40,698 bases of DNA from Scytalidium lignicola (Eukaryota; Ascomycota; Leotiomycetes), in NCBI GenBank assembly GCA_002812745.2, contig NCSJ02000363.1:1-40698 (forward strand), read 5' to 3'. Both the position numbers and the translations under genes were made by a program. Below the pieces are notes generated by a model. It was given only the letters and a program-made list of their open reading frames with translations. It searched no databases and had not been told where the DNA came from. Positions 10,556 to 22,572 of this stretch are shown here, one piece after another. Each line of letters starts with the position of its first letter. Within the stretch, counting starts at the first letter, position 1.

Positions 10556-11226
10556 ATAAGAACTCTAGTGGGATTTGCACAAGCTACAGACGAGGTGAAG
10601 ACACACCTCCAGTTTGGCGATTATGACGCAAAGGATTTGTTGGATAAGCAGGAACTGACCTAGATGGTCAAATGAATTGGGAGAGACTCCCCCAATGCAT
10701 CAAACAAGAGAAAATGGATTTATTTCGCTTGAATGATGGCCTAAATACGCCTCCTTCATTCAGGGATGCAGTAAAAGCTGCGGAAGCTGCAGGATCGATT
10801 AGTAGCCGCTAATTAACTTGGGAGATCCTGCAATATGGAAGGTGGAATACATTCGCACACAATGGTTGGAAAGCAATGTACGATAGGTGCGATTACCATA
10901 GAATGGCCGATGCGGTCTCAGAAGATATTGAATGAGTATTTCGGTACAATCATGGATCCTTCAATTCATACCAGGCAATGAGCCTCGAGGAGGTGGAATC
11001 GCGAAAACGCGTGAAAGAGTTAGTGGAAAGTAAAAAGGATTCTGTTTTCCAATGGTTGAAGGAGGAAAACGGAGTTGCTTGTTATAACCTGGTTGAAAAA
11101 GAGCAGAAGAGATTGGATAGACTACTGGAACGGCTTGAGCAGCAGCACCAAACTGATTTCGAGGCGACCAGACTAGCCATCAGTCTCCACAGTATTAGAA
11201 AACNAAAAAAGATCAGTTGTCAATAG
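10556..11226 (+). pseudogene. Broken, unrecognised coding segment
   Basis: I do not recognise this protein. A 35-codon stretch in one frame (10,556-10,660, containing FAQATDEVKTHLQFGDYDAK) ends in TAG. A second frame then runs from the ATG at 10,714 to 11,226, interrupted only by TAA at 10,810 and TGA at 10,933. Between and after these stops the reading is protein-like: residues such as NGWKAMYDRCDYHRMADAV (10,861 on), then a charged, coiled-coil-like tail from 10,978 (KELVESKKDSVFQWLKEENG, EKEQKRLDRLLERLEQQ). Both stops could arise by a single C-to-T change from CAA and CGA, as RIP or deamination would give. An intron or frameshift would be needed to join the first and second frames. An ambiguous base at 11,204 blurs the end. 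Confidence 0.45.
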
Positions 11227-11412
11227 TTGATCAAAGTATAAACTATTACAATTATAATGCCACTGGCGTTTTAAAGTTCATAATATTTACTTTTATAATA
11301 TGTCAATTGTTGAAGTTTATATATATACATTACATCAATCTGCTTATCCCCCATCCCATTATCACAATCATGAGGTAGNAAAAAAGAAGATTAAGCCTTA
11401 CTACAATCAGGC

Positions 11413-13854
11413 TCAATTTTTATCAAGCGGGAACCGATCAATAAACTTGAACGTCTTCAAACCACCCTCAAATTGCTGCACAAAGCTGTTAAATCCGGCA
11501 TCTGACGAACTGAAGATTCCAGGCTTGGTCGTCACACCCGCAAGCTTCAACACGGACGACGCACCACCTAGAACACCAATGGGCTTACCCCATCGGTATC
11601 CACTCGTCACGATCTGAAGCGGGCGGCCAGCAGGGAAGAACGTCGACGAGGCTTCGTTCGTGAAGAGACTCTGGGCACCATCCGTCACGATGATGCCGTC
11701 GAAAGCAGTCGCGTCGGCGGCAGAGTAGGTCTGAGAGATGCCCGATGCAAGCGTCTCACCTACGACAGCGACGTTCACGCCTGAGGAGGCGAGAGCGGAT
11801 TTCAGGGCCGCGGCTTGGCTTAAGGAGGTCTTTGAAGCGGTGCTGGCTAGGATCCCGACATTCATGCTAGCGATGGTAGGCAGAGTGCTGTTAAAGTTGG
11901 AGACAAAGGCTGTGCGGTTGTTGTTGTAGAAGGTTGGGTCAGGGGCGGGGACATCGACACCAATGACTTCGGCGACACGCTTGGCGATGTCGTTACTGAT
12001 TCTGTTGAGTTGTGTGATGACGTTCTGCTTGACTACCTGGTAGGTAAGGTGTGAAGCTTCGAAGCGAATGGCGTTGATGAGGAATTGTTGTTCAACGGGG
12101 AGCAGGGAATTGTAGAAGAGTCGTGGTTGGGACCAGACGTCGGCGAAGGTAGGAGAGGTGGCTCGGTTGAGGTTTCCACTGACGGTGCGGCCCGGTGCGG
12201 TGAAGAAGCCGTTGTTGACGGATTCGTTGGCTTGTTTTGGAGAGGCGCTGTTGAGAGTGTTGGGCGTGTATGAAAAGGGGTTCAATGGGATATAGTTTTG
12301 ACCGGCGCCATCTCTGTTGTTGTTGTGGATTGGGATTCTGGGTCTGTTAATTGGGAGTTGCTCGAAGTTTGGCCCTCCATGGCGATTGAGTTGGGTGTCA
12401 AGGTAAGAGAAGATTCTGCCTTGGAGGAGAGGGTCCTCAGTGAAGTCAATGCCACGAACAATGTGTCCGGGTTGGAACTACGGATTGTTAGCTTTTGTGT
12501 CATTCCAAAAATCCTTTAATTTATATGGCTCTTACCATGATTTGCTCTGTCTCAGCAAAGTAGTTTTTGGGGTTCATATCCAGCTTCATAACGCCAATGA
12601 GTTGCACAGGCACCAGCTCCTCGGGAATGATCTTGGTAGGATCAAGTAAATCAAATCCAAACTTGAGTTGATCCGCCTCGTTGACGACCTGAATGCCCAA
12701 TTCCCACTCGGGGCCATGTCCTGCTGCAATGGAATCCCAGAGATCCTGTCGGTGGAAGTCTCCATTCTTCCCGGCAAGGACTTGAGCTTCCTCCCAAACC
12801 AGACTGGCTCTACCTTGCTTGGTCTTCCAGTGCCACTTGATGAGCTTGGTTTCACCGTTGTCGTTAACAAGTCGGAAAGTGTGGATACCAAAGCCATCCA
12901 TGTGGCGGAAGGATCGGGGGATACCGTTTCTAGCCATGGCTTAGAAGAGAGTGTGAAGAGTACTAGGCTGCTGGCTGAAGAAGTCCCAGGCTGTGTCATG
13001 TGCGGTGGCTGCCTGTGGAATTTCCCTATCTTGTTGCGGCTTCACTGCGTGGATAAGATCGGGGAAGAGGATTGCATCCTGTATGAAGAAGACTGGAATG
13101 TTGTTTCCAACGATATCTGTTGGCAATTGGGGTTAGAGCTTAGAACACTTCTCAATTTTCGAATTCTCGTGGTGCGGATGAACTTACCAAAGTTGCCCTC
13201 ATCAGTGTAAAAACGAGTTGCAAAACCGTGGACGTCTCGAGTGGTATCCACGCTTCCCCTGCTGCCGGCAACGGTTGAGAATCTGACGAAGACAGGCGTC
13301 TGTTTGCCCTTCTTCGAAAGGAAGGAAGCTGCAGTGATGTTGCTGTAGTCGCCATAACTGGTGAATGTACCATGTGCACCTGCGATATTTTATTAGATAT
13401 TTTATTTCTTCTCTCGATTACAGTTTTATTTTCTAAAGCTTACCAGCGCCTCTTGCATGAACAGCTCGTTCAGGAACCTATTGAGCATTCCCGTCTTAGA
13501 ATTGAGTCCTATTAGTTGAGATACATGAGCACTTACACGTTCATGGTCGAAATGTTGAATCTTCTGACGGAAGATAAAGTCCTCCAGCAGACTTGGACCG
13601 CGAAGCCCAGCTTTGAGGGTGTTCTGGTCACTAATTGGACCGCCCACGTCAGAGGTCAGAACGGCATCGGTATCATCAATCTCGAATTGTGACAGGAATT
13701 GAGCAGTTGGGTTGGAATTTGAGGCTGTGTCTCGGGCGTATTGAGAGTGACCTTCTGGGAGGTCTCTGGCATCGAGTCCTGCCCCGCCATCCATGTAGGG
13801 ACAAGCTGCAGAGGCCAGGCCTGCAAGGCTCAAGACACTCCAGGTGAAATGCAT
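11413..13854 (-). pseudogene. Large-subunit secreted catalase, five exons, interrupted by an in-frame TAA
   Basis: Heme catalase (2 H2O2 to O2 + 2 H2O) of the large-subunit secreted type (Aspergillus CatB / Neurospora Cat-3 group). Exons: 13854-13537, 13477-13444, 13379-13188, 13116-12536, 12477-11413. Introns are 59, 64, 71 and 58 bp, all GT-AG. The spliced frame is 730 codons, matching the family length of about 720. It has a signal peptide ([16 protein letters not shown]) and a short pro-region. The heme-pocket His is at about 113 ([11 protein letters not shown]), the conserved Asn pair at 186-187 (VGNNIPVFF), and the proximal-Tyr motif RIFSY has Arg396 and Tyr400. A C-terminal flavodoxin/GATase-like domain begins near [12 protein letters not shown]. 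The single defect is TAA at codon 240 (12,943-12,941) where LHTLFWAM in relatives has Trp. The product would stop after 239 residues, without the proximal Tyr. No other stop or frameshift is visible, so a recent mutation, an allele or a base-call error are all possible. Confidence 0.88.
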
Positions 13855-16800
13855 CTTTGTGAAGCTCCTGGTTTGATGAGATCAAATTGGAAGAAGAGAA
13901 AGACAACTTGGCAGAGACCAACTAAAACAAGAAGACACACAGAGTGAAATCTCTTGGTCACTTGTATACCGTTACCCAAGGCACCAGATGCAATCTCTTA
14001 TGGTTGGGTCAAAATGGAAATCCCAAGTGGTGCATACTTATATATACTCCAACCATGAGCAGGCAAAAAAAAATCTAAGATGCTCTAAGGTGGGTTATAC
14101 AGTTCATGCAATGCAAGAACATTGCGGGTTGGGAGGGGCATCTAGGGGGACAGACTGATCATCATTCCTCATTCTGGTCATTATCACCCTGGTGCTGGGA
14201 TCTAGAACCCACGGATTACATATTCAACACGCCGACTACGATGCTCCAAATGATACCGGCAGTTAGACTTCTGGAAGTCGCACAAAGCTATAGAGTTTCT
14301 TGCTTGATTGCCCAATCAGTGACAATCTGTAGACCCTGGTAACGCAAGCATGCAATCGGTATTTTGTGATAACAAGGAAGAAATGGCCTCATGCCCTGGC
14401 ATGGGACAGGGCTGACAGGGCTGTCAGATCAAAGATGCACAACGAACTTCCTATTACCCAGTCTGATGATCCGGATATTGAGGATTGCTCATCCAGGGTT
14501 TCCTTGGCAAGTGGGTGGAGGGCCCTATAATGCGTGTGGACTAAGAGAGTGGAGCAGGCAGACGACCTTTTGAAGCTCTGCTTATCCTGCAGCCCGAATA
14601 ATAATCTTACACAAGCACTTTAGTTAACTTCGATGATGCAATTCTGGAGTGACCACTGACCATGATTTGATCCAGCACAGCAAAGTCGCACCAGGGACAA
14701 CGTGAGAAAGGTCTTACGTGCTGGCCCAAGCTTAATTGTGAATGGAGCTTGGAAGTAACTGACTTGGAGCGACGTCACGTGCGGTCCTCATCGCAATTGT
14801 ATGGATGCAGAAGAGCAGAAGAGCAGAGAAGAAGAGAGTTGAAAGGGTGCAGAGATGGCGGGGTGGGGGACAGCTGGAGAGAAGAGGTGCTGTAGGCGCG
14901 GCCGAGAGACCAATACTACACTGCGCTGTGCTGTACAGTATGTGTACTACATTGCACCGTGGAGTATCATTCATGATTCTGTAAATAAAACCCCCAAGGA
15001 GAGATATGCGTGGGAAACATGCAGACCCTCAGGGTTGGCTGGGAGTCTGAGTGTATACACTGCAAGGCACGAAGTATCAGAACATAGGACGGACCAATGG
15101 CGTTGTCTCTAATTCCCATCACCAAGCGTACCCTGTGGGCGATGCAGGATTGTAGTCTGCATCGGAGAATAATAATAATTAATAATCGTAAGTACAGTAA
15201 TTGGGTGCAAGCCTGTCGATCAAAACCATCAGCTTGCACAAAGGCGAAAAGAAAGAAGAAAAAACTGGAGCACTTCAACACGCTTTTAAAGATCACCAGT
15301 TCTCATCTGTCATCAAGGAGGCCTGGACCGCGAAGGACAAGGCGGTTGGGCGAGTGCCACGAGTCGAAAGATGGGGAAGCGTTGAATTATCTGATAAGAC
15401 CGGAGGCAGCGGCAATTATGGCTTTGTCATCGATGAGGCTGTTGACAGGCCATATATGGCCCTACATTACGGAGTGTTTTCTAGCCTTTTTGCTATTAGT
15501 ACTTTGTGCTTCCTACTGCAACGACAAAGCGGTCTTAACGTCCGCGTTCTGTGCGTGATCATCTCCCCTAACGGCCGTAAGCAAAATCAAAATCAAATCA
15601 AATAAAAAGTGGATTTTGATGCCGTCAGCCATTCAGAAAAGGCAGCGATGTTTGTGTCGTACGCATTGGATGTGGAAATTGTGATTAAGGAAGACGAGAA
15701 CTTCGCCAATGAGAGAGCGCAAGGTAAAAAGAGAGAGAGCATATTGATATGTTTCTAATAAAAGAAACTTGGATCTGATCTAATTTGACTTGATTTGATT
15801 CGTGTTTATGTGATGTGATCGGCAATTCGAGTGATACTGCAGTGTGGCTAAGGGAAAGTTGCACAAGGCATAAGGGCAGTTAATTTTGATTTCAATGGGA
15901 TAAGTTATGGTGTGTCCGTCTCCGTAAAGAGCGAGTAATGGGGTACTATGCTGTATTTACAGTACGGATCTACCGCTGTGAGTTGTTTCCCAAAGCCGAC
16001 CTTAACAACTACCGACGTAAGTAATTCACTTGCCGGGGGGTTTTCATTAACAAACCAATGCTAAAGATATGTAATAAGGATGCTCCGCTGGAAAGGAATA
16101 CTCCGAATCCAATCAAAGTAAACATTTCACCACGCACCTCGCTCCATGGCATGGTCTGCAGGCCTTCATCTGCGGGGTGATCGTGAACGATGGGACGATG
16201 TCACCTTACTGTATCTCTCGATCGTTAACCCTTACAGAAAGGGTCACTGCGCTTTCCGGTGCCTTTCTTTTAGTCGCTTGCCAAGGCCTGTAGGGATTGA
16301 TTGTCCTGTAAACTGGTAAACTCGACAGAGCAGCAAATTTCTTGAATTGGAAGGAAGTACTGCATAAAGCAGGGTAATAATATTTTAGCTTTTGGTTCCG
16401 GGCCAAACACTTTTGATTTTGATTTTTGATTTTGATTGTTTAATTGTGGGTTAGGCTAGCTTATTCATTGCTTACACGTAAATTAGCTAGGTTAACTTAC
16501 TTGGTTAATATAAAGATTACGCAACCCCTCAGCCTTCTTTGGGGTATTAGATCCTTGATGCACGCAGTCAGATCTAAAATGTAACTATCCTACAGAGTAC
16601 AGAGTACAGCATAATACAGGTTTGAACAGACTTCCCCATTCATGATTGTTGGAGAATCGGATCGGATCCTTTTGTGAGAGAAGACGAGGGTATTACTAAC
16701 ACTTCTGATGAATGTAGTTAAGTTTTATTTTCTATAGTACTTGTCATGCTTTTAAAGTCATATCTTGCAAATGTTTTAACATGAATTCATTATGTTCGCT

Positions 16801-17789
16801 TATCATGGCTATCCAACCAAGAAGTCAATATTCCTCCAATACTCCTGGAGTTCCCATATCTACTCGTTATATAGTTATGAAGATAGATCTTACGTATTTG
16901 ACAAGCGCATACAAGTATAAAACAGTATACGGTACAGCATGGTTGATAGACCCTCTAAGGACCTCAGAACTAGAATGACCGTACCTATCAAATCATTCTC
17001 AGACTATCCAGCAATTTGAATGAATCATCTAAGTATTGGACAGATACATTACTATTATAGGTAATCCCTGAAGTCAGAATTAGCTTAATAGCTGATGGGC
17101 CGTATCACGACGGTCTCGAGCTCAAACAGGAGCTGATCTCTTCCTGAATACTAGCCCTCACAATACGCTCAGTCTCTTCAGCAGTGCGACATTCGGATTA
17201 TTCGGATTAAAAGATTTATAAATGGATTCGGTGCAGATGTGCTAGAGTATGGTATCACACAAACTTCTTAGCATATGGCAAAATACTCGTAGAGTCCGTT
17301 CGGTTTACTGAAACTGGCAAACCGAAGAAAAGGCAATTCATAATCATTACGAATAACAAAACGTGATGGCTTTATAACATGAGCAAAGTTAGCAAGTCTA
17401 GGCCGCGTTTTGATTTGTAAGTTAATGAGGAACTCAGGCCTGGAATAGTATACCTCATCAACTACCATCCCTTATGTTCTTGAACAATATCTCAGTCTCA
17501 ATATTAGACTGAGCCTAATAGAAAGTTTATTTCTAAAAAGCTCTAAAATTCTATGATCTGGTCTATCTATTTTGAAAATACAGTTTGCCGCCCCAGTCTA
17601 ACCAACCAAGAGAATATCCGAGGTATGTTCCTACTTCTCGATGCAGAACTAGTCGGATTAGTTGAACTAGTCGCAATAGTCGCAATCTCAGTTAAAGAGG
17701 GGAAGATCTAGATACGCATATGAATCAGCATCTTCACAATGTTATGTACGCATGAAGATAAGAGATAAACGATCGTATAGCAAGAGAGC
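13855..17789. other. 3.9-kb region without a recognisable gene
   Basis: The first few hundred bases are the catalase promoter (minus strand). The rest has open frames up to about 150 codons (15,097-15,558 and the overlapping 15,201-15,605), but they overlap one another in different frames and have no domain, so I do not call them. A 66-codon minus-strand frame (17,268-17,468) reads somewhat protein-like and may be a gene fragment. Low-complexity CAAAATCAAAATC tracts at about 15,582-15,606 and their inverse at about 16,408-16,438 stand out. AT content rises from about 16.4 kb. Confidence 0.5.
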
Positions 17790-19746
17790 TTAAAAACCTA
17801 CAGGAGTTCCAAATCCAGTAACCGGATCCCATCCCTCCGTAGCCGGGAACCCATCAACTTGACATCCTGCAGCAGACCCGTTCACGATATCAGTAAAGCC
17901 TTGGAATCCCTGAGAGTAGATCCACGGATTCAAGAATCCAAGTGCGGGTTTCCCGGTTGTGAGTAGGACATCGTTGACGAGAGCTATGATGCCGGACATT
18001 AATGGTGTAGAAGCACTAGTACCACTGATGGTGCCAAAGGTTCCATTCCAGACCCATGCAAAGCTCTGGCCCTGGGCTGCAATATCAGGATATGCTCGTC
18101 CAGCTTATGTGAAAAGTTAGCCAAAAAAGGTTTTGGAATTACTCAATTATCAAGTGTAGTTGACTGAATTAGATCATTTCCTTACATTTATTATACAACC
18201 CGTCGTATTTCCCTCCCAGGTTAGTAATGTAGGCCGGTACAACTCTATCTTGATAACTAGGCCGGGTAAAATAATTGCTGAATCCCCCGCCACTCGCATA
18301 AATCTGTTGAAATACTCCATTCGAGTTCACTGCTCCAGGTCGAAAAGCCACTACTTCTGGCTCAAACTGATGCGTAGCTCCCACGGCCGTGACATAAGGG
18401 CAACTGGCGGGAAACGAGGGAACGAACATGGTCGTGTTCTTCCCATCGTTACTAATGCATGTTCCATTCTGGCCCACACCGTGATCGCCGCTTGCGAAAA
18501 GAACAGATACACCTCTTGCACCAAGTTGAGCTAGGCTGTTGCACACACGGATGGCGTAGGATTTGGGAACAGTTTGTTCATCGTCACCGTATGAGGTGGA
18601 GATTACACGTGGTAGGGAAGTTTGATTGAGGATGAAGTTTAGCCAGTCTAGGTATGGCTCGTTGGTGTCGGTTGGTGTCAGGAGATCTTGAATGAAGGGT
18701 GGTTGACCACCTGTTGAGTATGATGTGATGTTTATAGGCCAGCTGATGCCGATGAGGGCTTGGATATCGAGGTTTGCTTCTTGGGATGTTCTGTTATTAA
18801 TCTCTGCTGTCGTTAGTGGACCATCTTGCGTAGGACCGTTGGCAATGGAGATTTGTGGAAACTGGGTCGCGCCAGATACAGCTTCAGGGCGATATTTGGT
18901 TAGGAACATTTCTGTATCGGGTCTGATTGGAACTTCTCCTAGAAAGTTGTTGAAGCCTATGCTATTGGTGTCTAGCGCTGTTGGAACATATCCGACGGTT
19001 TGGTATAGATGCATGAAGCAGTCCGGTGTGACTGAACTAATGTTGCAGAACTTTGCAAGGTTTGCATTTGTCGGCGGTGTATAGTCTTCCGGTATCCAAG
19101 GCATAAGTTCGACGGATTGAACCCTAAAGGGAGACGAACGGAAGAATGAATTGGTCGGTTGGATGGTATCGATGTGAGAGTGGAGATGGAGTGGTATAGA
19201 CCAACTCGAGGTGCGGATTAAGTGAGTACCATCTTCATGACTATAGACGTTGTACTTTGTGTCTAATAGTTGTTCTACTTTCTCTATAGGTAGAGAAACA
19301 TGAATCCAATCCTTTGCAGGACTCTGGCTAAACTGCTCGATTCCGTGGTCGCGAAGCCATTCTTGGACTAAATCGAGTGCTTCATCTGTAGGTTTGACAA
19401 GTTCATGTACTTGGTCTGTTCTAAGATGTTTGCCATATCGATAATGGCTGGGATCAGAAACTAATTAACAGTATGTATGAGTTCACTATCTTAGTTAAAA
19501 TAAAGTAGTAAGATAGCTCGTGTTACCTTCAAAAAGGTGACGTTCCAATTCATCAAAATTAGCCTGTTTTACTCCAATATTTAGATTTAGAATGTGATTT
19601 TCTGGTGCCCGGCCTGCTTTCCTCCATCCTTTCGGAATGTGATGAGTCTCCTTTAACGTATAAGGACTCCGTACTCGAGCGACTGAAGCAAATACTTCTG
19701 GTGCAACCGTCGCAAGGGTTAACAGGAATGGCACTAGATAAACCAT
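17790..19746 (-). CDS. Secreted sedolisin (S53) tripeptidyl peptidase, three exons
   Basis: Serine-carboxyl peptidase of the sedolisin family, which removes tripeptides from protein N-termini at acid pH outside the cell. Exons: 19746-19527, 19460-18186, 18103-17790. Introns are 66 and 82 bp, GT-AG, both interrupting a codon after its first base. The product is 602 residues, the usual size for fungal TPPs. It begins with a signal peptide (MVYLVPFLLTLATVAPEVFA), then a pro-domain (for example HYRYGKHL), then the protease. The family's catalytic set is complete: Glu301 and Asp305 in EANLDIQ, oxyanion Asp399 in FASGD, and nucleophile Ser528 in SGTSASTP. The calcium-site region TDIVNGS...GWDPVTGFGTP is present near the end. 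The second splice joins NK to GRAYPDIAAQG through a split Ser codon, as in relatives. The final GTPVGF then stop is slightly short of some homologs, so a small extra 3' exon cannot be excluded. Confidence 0.9.
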
Positions 19747-21801
19747 GACAAAGTACTTCTTCTAGCCAGTCCAGCCACTATTGGATCAGGAAAGGGGAAT
19801 TATAAGATCTCGACTCGTCGGCGTCCTGCGCGTAGGAGTGGATGATGGGATGGGCAAGAAGCTTGGCGGTGTTGCTGAGTGGTCGAGGGTCATGCAAAGA
19901 AGCACTGACGCGTCCACAAAATAGCTGGGCCTCGGGGGTGATTAGGATATGAAAACTAATGATTCCCGGCGAAGAAGACCTAGTCGCTACTATATTTACA
20001 AGAAAAGATAACCAGCAGTTAAATCTAGCCTCGAATCAACACCAGGCTAGTTTGGTGAAGTTGCGAATTGGTGGGTAATATTATTCTGAGGTTTCCGGCT
20101 ACGCTGATTCCGGGTTTGAAGCCTTTCCAAATTAGGCAGGCCGTCTGAATACGGCTCTAACAGATCTGCGACAGTCTTACATATGCCTTATGTAGTGCTG
20201 TGATTAATTAAACTTGAAGCTACTTGATTATTTTTCAAAAAGATAATATCCTATCCTACTATCCTCCATATCTCCCGATCTGAGGCTTAAGTATGGTAGA
20301 GCGGCCGGGATGCCCAGTCCTCCCTCGTCTTACTGTATTACCAGTGACTGGCTGACAGGAGTTACCGGTGCTTGCCAATATAATTATTGCGTCTCACACG
20401 TTCATGCCCTTGATTATTCTTCACCGGCTCATCACGCAAAACCTGTATGTATTTTGAATAGTTAGCATGTAAGCGTCTTCTTAACCTGCTCCCTCTTTCG
20501 CTTGGGCATCCGAGAGAGGCCGCGCTTTGAAACGCTAGGGGACAGATCAACAATTTTACATGCCAAGCAGAGATCATTAGGAGACCTGTCCATTTATGTA
20601 GATATGGAACTGAAATGTTAGCGAAAAATGACCTCAACAATTAGAACGACACATGTTACTCGTCCTAGGTCAGGAAGTCTAAAAATCACATCCATTGACT
20701 CATATAGATAATGCAAATATTCTTGATTTCAAAGAGAAGAATNAAAAAAAATATATACTGTAGCTTAAAGATTTCTGTTCTATTTATGCAAATGCCATGT
20801 CAGAAGTGTTACAACTTCAAAGTTCAAGGCAGGAAAAGCAGGACTACAAGAAGGGGCCTGCATCTCACAGATCATCAGAAGTAGTTATCATCATGTCGAG
20901 GAGGCGTTCAGCTCCGAGGCGGCCGTCCTACGAAGCTCTACATAGCTTGTACAATAATGTGAGAGATAGCTGACATTTCCTGGCCACGGAGTTTTAGAAT
21001 TTTCTGGTTCTACCGCTATCAGAAACGTTGATTTTGAGTCTAATACAAAGAGGCTGAGGAGATGCTATATCGATGCCTCAAGACTAATCTTAATCTATCT
21101 CTGATACCCTTTTTACTAAAGGTATTATCACATGGATGCCTACTGGATATTTTTACGACAGATGATGCAACATTTACACCATTCACACATACAACCTTAG
21201 AGCTTGTATACGCAAGAGCTGAAGAAGCCGCTGGAGAGTTTAAAAACTTTTGAGTATAAGTTCCGAGACGATGTCTGCACTAATTTTTAATCGCTCTAGG
21301 GTCATTATTCGCAATAAAGGGTATTTGTTGAAAGGTCAATATCTAACAACTAGCATTTTCAAAAGTTTGCTTTCATATTCTTGATTTTAAATCGCGAATT
21401 AAAGAAACAAAATCTACAATGAACTGGTCCTTGCACACTATAGAATAGAGAAAAAATCCAATCCCTCAATCTATGGTTCTGCGTGATAGCTTTATCCGTA
21501 AATAGAATTATACTTATGTGATACGAATGGTAAAGCACTAGTTTGAAGACTCATAATTCTGGATTTTAAATGTCAAAAAGGGTGTTAGATCTGTCATTTA
21601 GATGACTGTTATAATTTTATTGAATTTATTTTTCTAATGAATGTGCTGTAACAAATTCTAATGTATTATTATATTTCACTGTGCTATCATCTGTAAACAA
21701 GAGCCCCGTTCAAATTTACCGTTCAATTGCTTTAAAAGTTTAGACATGTTAAAGAGCACAAGTATAACTTTTAATATTTATAGAAACTAAGGGATAATCT
21801 A
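19747..21801. other. 2-kb intergenic region
   Basis: Contains the sedolisin promoter (minus strand) at the left and the 3' side of the acetyltransferase gene at the right. Open frames are short (up to 92 codons) with no recognisable motif. Base composition becomes clearly AT-rich beyond about 20.6 kb. One ambiguous base (20,743) precedes an A-run. No RNA gene or repeat is seen. Confidence 0.5.
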
Positions 21802-22572
21802 TTACTCTCTGGTAACCTTGGAAGGTCGTTTCATATAACGAAATACATAATGCCCCCAAATAGCACCAGGTCCCTCCTCCGTTGGCGGTGGCTTCGGTGC
21901 CCACGCATCCAAATCAACATCAAGTGTTCCTACAATCTCAAAGCCATGCTTTGCATATGTCGTCCATGCCGACTCAGATGAATGTACCCATATAAATACT
22001 CTAAACTTATCTGCCATATCAGTTCCCCATTCGAGAAGTCTACTACCAATGCCTCGTGCCTGGAATTTTGGAGCGACTGACAACGATACAACAAACATAC
22101 ATTCCGTCCCGGGAGGCATCAATTTCTCCATCCATTGTTTCATGTCTGCATCCGTCATTGCCTCAAGCTGTCTCACACTGTCCTCTTTTACCTCCTCCTC
22201 TTTGTCTTGACCGACCACTTCTGGCTTCGCAATCTCATCCTTGAAGAAAGGTTTGGAGAGATTATTCTCTTTTGGCTGTCTTGGATCTAGTGTTGGGATC
22301 TTAGCAGCCTCGAAACCTCGGAAACCCCAGCAACTCCAACCCACTGCGTCACCAGTTGCATCGTCGACAGCTTTCAAAACTACGCATTTCTCGGATGAGA
22401 GATAGTGTGCGATGTTAGTGAGGGCAATCTCGTACATATTGTAAGGCTTCTTGCCTTGCCCTTTCATCTGAGTGTGACGATCTTCTTCGAAGGAGTCACC
22501 GCTGATCTGAGCAAGGGCGGGGATGTCGGCGTATGTGGCAGGCTGGATAGTAATCGGAAATGAGCTCGCCAT
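21802..22572 (-). CDS. GNAT-family N-acetyltransferase
   Basis: Acetyl-CoA-dependent N-acetyltransferase of unknown substrate, 256 residues, single exon. The N-terminal half has the usual first strand (ITIQPATYADIPALAQISGD) and a strand-turn region around CVVLKAVDDATGDAVGW. An acidic, Lys-rich linker (about 98-135) follows. The acetyl-CoA-binding strand and loop are VVSLSVAPKFQARGIGSRLL, with the QxxGxG signature at 171-176, then FIWVHSSESAWTTYAKHGFE, the typical last part of the fold. I chose the ATG at 22,570-22,572 because the protein begins here directly with the GNAT fold. The open frame extends further upstream to 22,875, but that part is unlike any domain and overlaps promoter-like CT-rich sequence. 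Proteins of this type are numerous in filamentous ascomycetes and most are uncharacterised. It is the last recognisable host gene before the AT-rich repeat compartment. Confidence 0.85.
   Translation of the reverse strand: MASSFPITIQPATYADIPALAQISGDSFEEDRHTQMKGQGKKPYNMYEIALTNIAHYLSSEKCVVLKAVDDATGDAVGWSCWGFRGFEAAKIPTLDPRQPKENNLSKPFFKDEIAKPEVVGQDKEEEVKEDSVRQLEAMTDADMKQWMEKLMPPGTECMFVVSLSVAPKFQARGIGSRLLEWGTDMADKFRVFIWVHSSESAWTTYAKHGFEIVGTLDVDLDAWAPKPPPTEEGPGAIWGHYVFRYMKRPSKVTRE

Noticed and set aside
15097..15605. Two overlapping open frames of 153 and 134 codons
   Set aside because: They overlap in different frames, have no recognisable motif, and their composition follows local sequence (for example Lys/Gln from a CAAAAT tract).
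17268..17468. 66-codon minus-strand frame that reads somewhat protein-like
   Set aside because: No neighbouring exon could be joined to it and I recognise no family. Kept only as a possible gene fragment.
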